A stretch of DNA of 64,000 bases from Ptiloglossa arizonensis (taxonomy: Eukaryota > Arthropoda > Insecta > Hymenoptera > Colletidae). The stretch spans positions 1-64,000 of the forward strand of contig NW_027478969.1 of the NCBI RefSeq assembly GCF_051014685.1, written 5' to 3'. The position numbers and the translations under genes were made by a program. Every line of letters starts with the position of its first letter. Within the stretch, counting starts at the first letter, position 1. This document shows, piece after piece, positions 60,193 through 64,000 of the stretch. Below the pieces are notes generated by a model. The model was not told the DNA's origin. It was given only the letters and a program-made list of their open reading frames with translations, and made no database searches.

Positions 60193-63100
60193 ATAACTAG
60201 AACGGCCTAGGGGAAAAGTACGCATACCGTTGTAATCGGGCGAGTTTCTACTTTCAGATGCAACAGAAATTTTGCGGATTGGTCAATCCGTTCGCGAGAT
60301 ATGGCAGTTTGGAGGTAAGAAACGCTTGAGAAACTCAAAATTTTCACAGTTCTGATGCTCGAAATGAATAACTGGAACGGCCTAGGGGAAAACTACACAT
60401 ACCGTTGTAATCGGGCAAGTTTCTACTTTCAGATGCAACAGAAATTTTGCGGATTGGTCAATCCGTTCGCGAGATATGGCTGTTTGGAGGTAAGAAACGC
60501 TTGAGAAACTCAAAATTTTCGCAGTTCTGATGCTCGAAACGAATAACTAGAACGGCCTAGGGGAAAAATACACCTACCGTTGTAATCGGGCGAGTTTCTA
60601 CTTTCAGATGCAACAGAAATTTTGCGGATTAGTCAATCCGTTCGCGAGATATGGCAGTTTGGAGGTAAGAAACGCTTGAGAAACTCAAAATTTTCGCCGT
60701 TCTGATGCTCGAAACGAGTAACTAGAACGGCCTAGGGGAAAAGTACGCTTACCGTTGTAATCGGGCGAGTTTCTCCTTTCAGATGCAACAGAAATTTTGC
60801 GGATTAGTCAATCCGTTCGCGAGATATGGCAGTTTGGAGGTAAGAAACTCTTGAGAAACTCAAAATTTTCGCCGTTCTGATGCTCGAAACGAATAACAAG
60901 AACGGCCTAGGGGAAAAGTGCGCATACCGTTGTAATCGGGCGAGTTTCTACTTTCAGATGCAACAGAAACTTTGCGGATTTATCCATCCGTTCGCGAGAT
61001 ATGGCAGTTTGGAGATAAGAAACGCTTGAGAAACTCAAAATTTTCGCAGTTCTGATGCTCGAAATGAATAACTAGAACGGCCTAGGGGAAAAGTACGCAT
61101 ACCGTTGTAATCGGGCGAGTTTCTACTTTCAGATGCAACAGAAATTTTGCGGATTGGTCAATCCGTTCGCGAGATATGGCAGTTTGGAGGTAAGAAACGC
61201 TTGAGAAACTCAAAATTTTCGCAGTTCTGATGCTCGAAACGAGTAACTAGAACGGCCTAGGGGAAAAGTACGCTTACCGTTGTAATCGGGCGAGTTTCTA
61301 CTTTCAGATGCAACAGAAATTTTGCGGATTGGTCAATCCGTTCGCGAGATATGGCAGTTTGGAGGTAGGAAACGCTTGAGAAACACAAAATTTTCGCAGT
61401 TCTGATGCTCGAAACGAATAACTAGAACGGCCTAGTGGAAAAGTACGCATACCGTTGTAATCGGGCAAGTTTCTACTTTCAGATGCAACAGAAATTTTGC
61501 GGATTGGTCAATCCGTTCGCGAGATATGGCAGTTTGGAGGTAAGAAACGCTTGAGAAACTCAAAATTTTCACAGTTCTGATGCTCGAAATGAATAACTGG
61601 AACGGCCTAGGGGAAAACTACACATACCGTTGTAATCGGGCAAGTTTCTACTTTCAGATGCAACAGAAATTTTGCGGATTGGTCAATCCGTTCGCGAGAT
61701 ATGGCTGTTTGGAGGTAAGAAACGCTTGAGAAACTCAAAATTTTCGCAGTTCTGATGCTCGAAACGAATAACTAGAACGGCCTAGGGGAAAAATACACCT
61801 ACCGTTGTAATCGGGCGAGTTTCTACTTTCAGATGCAACAGAAATTTTGCGGATTAGTCAATCCGTTCGCGAGATATGGCAGTTTGGAGGTAAGAAACGC
61901 TTGAGAAACTCAAAATTTTCGCCGTTCTGATGCTCGAAACGAGTAACTAGAACGGCCTAGGGGAAAAGTACGCTTACCGTTGTAATCGGGCGAGTTTCTC
62001 CTTTCAGATGCAACAGAAATTTTGCGGATTAGTCAATCCGTTCGCGAGATATGGCAGTTTGGAGGTAAGAAACTCTTGAGAAACTCAAAATTTTCGCCGT
62101 TCTGATGCTCGAAACGAATAACTAGAACGGCCTAGGGGAAAAGTGCGCATACCGTTGTAATCGGGCGAGTTTCTACTTTCAGATGCAACAGAAACTTTGC
62201 GGATTTATCCATCCGTTCGCGAGATATGGCAGTTTGGAGATAAGAAACGCTTGAGAAACTCAAAATTTTCGCAGTTCTGATGCTCGAAATGAATAACTAG
62301 AACGGCCTAGGGGAAAAGTACGCATACCGTTGTAATCGGGCGAGTTTCTACTTTCAGATGCAACAGAAATTTTGCGGATTGGTCAATCCGTTCGCGAGAT
62401 ATGGCAGTTTGGAGGTAAGAAACGCTTGAGAAACTCAAAATTTTCGCAGTTCTGATGCTCGAAACGAGTAACTAGAACGGCCTAGGGGAAAAGTACGCTT
62501 ACCGTTGTAATCGGGCGAGTTTCTACTTTCAGATGCAACAGAAATTTTGCGGATTGGTCAATCCGTTCGCGAGATATGGCAGTTTGGAGGTAGGAAACGC
62601 TTGAGAAACACAAAATTTTCGCAGTTCTGATGCTCGAAACGAATAACTAGAACGGCCTAGGGGAAAAGTACGCATACCGTTGTAATCGGGCGAGTTTCTA
62701 CTTTCAGATGCAACAGAAATTTTGCGGATTGGTCAATCCGTTCGCGAGATATGGCAGTTTGGAGGTAAGAAACGCTTGAGAAACTCAAAATTTTCACAGT
62801 TCTGATGCTCGAAATGAATAACTGGAACGGCCTAGGGGAAAACTACACATACCGTTGTAATCGGGCAAGTTTCTACTTTCAGATGCAACAGAAATTTTGC
62901 GGATTGGTCAATCCGTTCGCGAGATATGGCTGTTTGGAGGTAAGAAACGCTTGAGAAACTCAAAATTTTCGCAGTTCTGATGCTCGAAACGAATAACTAG
63001 AACGGCCTAGTGGAAAAATACACCTACCGTTGTAATCGGGCGAGTTTCTACTTTCAGATGCAACAGAAATTTTGCGGATTAGTCAATCCGTTCGCGAGAT

Positions 63101-63517
63101 ATGGCAGTTTGGAGGTAAGAAACGCTTGAGAAACTCAAAATTTTCGCCGTTCTGATGCTCGAAACGAGTAACTAGAACGGCCTAGGGGAAAAGTACGCTT
63201 ACCGTTGTAATCGGGCGAGTTTCTCCTTTCAGATGCAACAGAAATTTTGCGGATTAGTCAATCCGTTCGCGAGATATGGCAGTTTGGAGGTAAGAAACTC
63301 TTGAGAAACTCAAAATTTTCGCCGTTCTGATGCTCGAAACGAATAACTAGAACGGCCTAGGGGAAAAGTGCGCATACCGTTGTAATCGGGCGAGTTTCTA
63401 CTTTCAGATGCAACAGAAACTTTGCGGATTTATCCATCCGTTCGCGAGATATGGCAGTTTGGAGATAAGAAACGCTTGCGAAACTCAACATTTTCGCAGT
63501 TCTGATGCTCGAAATGA
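60193..63517. repeat. 7-mer HOR, about 2.7 copies (1,225-bp period)
   Basis: Copies at 60193-61417, 61418-62642 and a five-monomer partial at 62643-63517. The order is GTACGCAT/TTCACAG; CTACACAT/GGCAAG/GGCTG; AATACACC/ATTAGTC; GTACGCTT/CTCCTTTCAG/AACTCTTGAG; GTGCGC/AACTTTGCGGATTTATCC; GTACGCAT; GTACGCTT/GGTAGG. TTTATCCATCC recurs at about 60981, 62206 and 63431. Differences include AACAAG at 60893 and TAGTGG at 61433 and 63010. After 63517 the order changes. Confidence 0.9.
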
Positions 63518-63867
63518 ATAACTGGAACGGCCTAGGGGAAAACTACACATACCGTTGTAATCGGGCGAGTTTCTACTTTCAGATGCAACAGAAATTTTGA
63601 GGATTGGTCAATCCGTTCGCGAGATATGGCAGTTTGGAGGTAAGAAACGCTTGAGAAACACAAAATTTTCGCAGTTCTGATGCTCGAAACGAATAACTAG
63701 AACGGCCTAGGGGAAAAGTACGCATACCGTTGTAATCGGGCGAGTCTCTACTTTCAGATGCAACAGAAATTTTGCGGATTGGTCAATCCGTTCGCGAGAT
63801 ATGGCAGTTTGTAGGTAAGAAACGCTTGAGAAACTCAAAATTTTCGCAGTTCTGATGCTCGAAACGA
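63518..63867. repeat. Two terminal satellite monomers outside the 7-mer
   Basis: Two full monomers: a CTACACAT head with the private TTTTGAGGATTGG near 63596, and a GTACGCAT head with GAGTCTCTAC and GTAGGTAAG. This pair and the following partial resemble the run starting at 25022 (CTACACAT; GTACGCAT/GAGTCTC/GTAGG), so a B-like order seems to resume. Confidence 0.78.
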
Positions 63868-64000
63868 ATAACTGGAACGGCCTAGGGGAAAACTACACAT
63901 ACCGTTGTAATCGGGCGAGTTTCTACTTTCAGATGCAACAGAAATTTTGCGGATTGATCAATCCGTTCGCGAGATATGGCAGTTTGGAGATAAGAAACGC
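63868..64000. repeat. Partial satellite monomer at window end
   Basis: The last 133 bases are monomer positions 1-133 of a CTACACAT/ATTGATC/GGAGATAAG copy. The truncation is the window edge, so the array continues beyond it. Confidence 0.97.

Larger units (their letters stand above)
1..64000. repeat. 175-bp satellite DNA array filling the window
   Basis: The sequence repeats every 175 bases from the first base to the last. The block beginning ATAACTRGAACGGCCTAGG recurs at 1, 176, 351 and so on in the same phase up to about 18.69 kb; the phase then slips by single bases to a net loss of 8 by the end, giving 365 monomers plus a 133-base remainder. All copies are on the same strand, with no inversion, spacer or inserted element visible. 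Copies differ at recurring positions, so they fall into monomer classes that recur in fixed orders (higher-order repeats). Nucleosome-scale length, homogeneity and HOR organisation are typical of eukaryotic centromeric or heterochromatic satellites; the centromere role is inference. I do not recognise the family. The array runs off both ends of the window. Confidence 0.99.

Noticed and set aside
1..64000. CRISPR array
   Set aside because: The repeat period is 175 bp with no alternation of short conserved repeats and unique spacers; the whole unit is conserved.
1..64000. Primate alpha satellite
   Set aside because: The monomer length is near 171 bp, but the sequence does not resemble the alpha-satellite consensus I know and lacks a true CENP-B box.
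1..64000. rRNA, tRNA, snRNA or 5S-type tandem gene array
   Set aside because: No tRNA-like cloverleaf, conserved rRNA core, or internal promoter boxes were recognised in the monomer; variation is spread along the unit with no conserved genic half.
1..64000. Coding tandem-repeat gene (for example silk, mucin or antifreeze type)
   Set aside because: No reading frame stays open across monomers, and single-base indels are tolerated. The splice-flanked mini-ORF is listed separately as a low-probability idea.

Overview
The whole window is one uninterrupted block of satellite DNA: about 365.8 head-to-tail copies of a 175-bp monomer, all in the same orientation. I see no protein-coding gene, RNA gene, transposon, unique spacer, telomeric repeat or CRISPR array. 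A taken-from-sequence consensus monomer is about 44% G+C and has 13 CpG dinucleotides where base composition predicts about 8, so CpG is not depleted. A uniform 64-kb array with nucleosome-scale monomers and multi-monomer higher-order repeats (HORs) points to a eukaryotic centromeric, pericentromeric or other heterochromatic satellite. I do not recognise the family and cannot name the organism; it is not the primate alpha-satellite consensus.

Layout. (A) 1-18.3 kb: monomer classes with heads such as GTACGCTT, AATACACC, GTGCGC plus GCATTAG, and ACTGATG, arranged in 4-mer (700 bp), 18-mer (3,150 bp, two full copies plus a part) and 11-mer (1,925 bp, about 2.4 copies) HORs. (B) 18.3-30.5 kb: a 17-mer (2,973 bp, x2) and a 13-mer (2,273 bp, x2, plus an 8-monomer extension). 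Their lengths fall 2 bp short of a multiple of 175 because they carry two inherited 1-bp deletions. (C) about 31-57 kb: a distinct, more homogeneous domain built on a 5-mer (875 bp) and rearranged into 16-mer (2,800 bp), 25-mer (4,375 bp), 10-mer (1,750 bp), 19-mer (3,325 bp) and 6-mer (1,050 bp) tandem duplications. (D) about 57-64 kb: a return to A/B-like monomers, with a 7-mer (1,225 bp, about 2.7 copies). Similar monomers flank domain C at 32.0-32.9 kb and 57.2-58.3 kb, which suggests that C expanded inside an older array.

Nothing here works as a gene set. The structure records repeated unequal exchange or segmental amplification: private point variants, two deletions, one insertion and one further deletion serve as markers of which blocks were copied. 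Within each monomer the notable elements are a 16-bp perfect palindrome in the A-variant monomers, further short palindromes, and an exon-like cassette (AG, 57-nt open frame starting with ATG, GTAAG) whose significance is uncertain. All duplication boundaries are approximate to about 100 bp, because both sides of every junction are the same satellite. All comparisons were made by eye.
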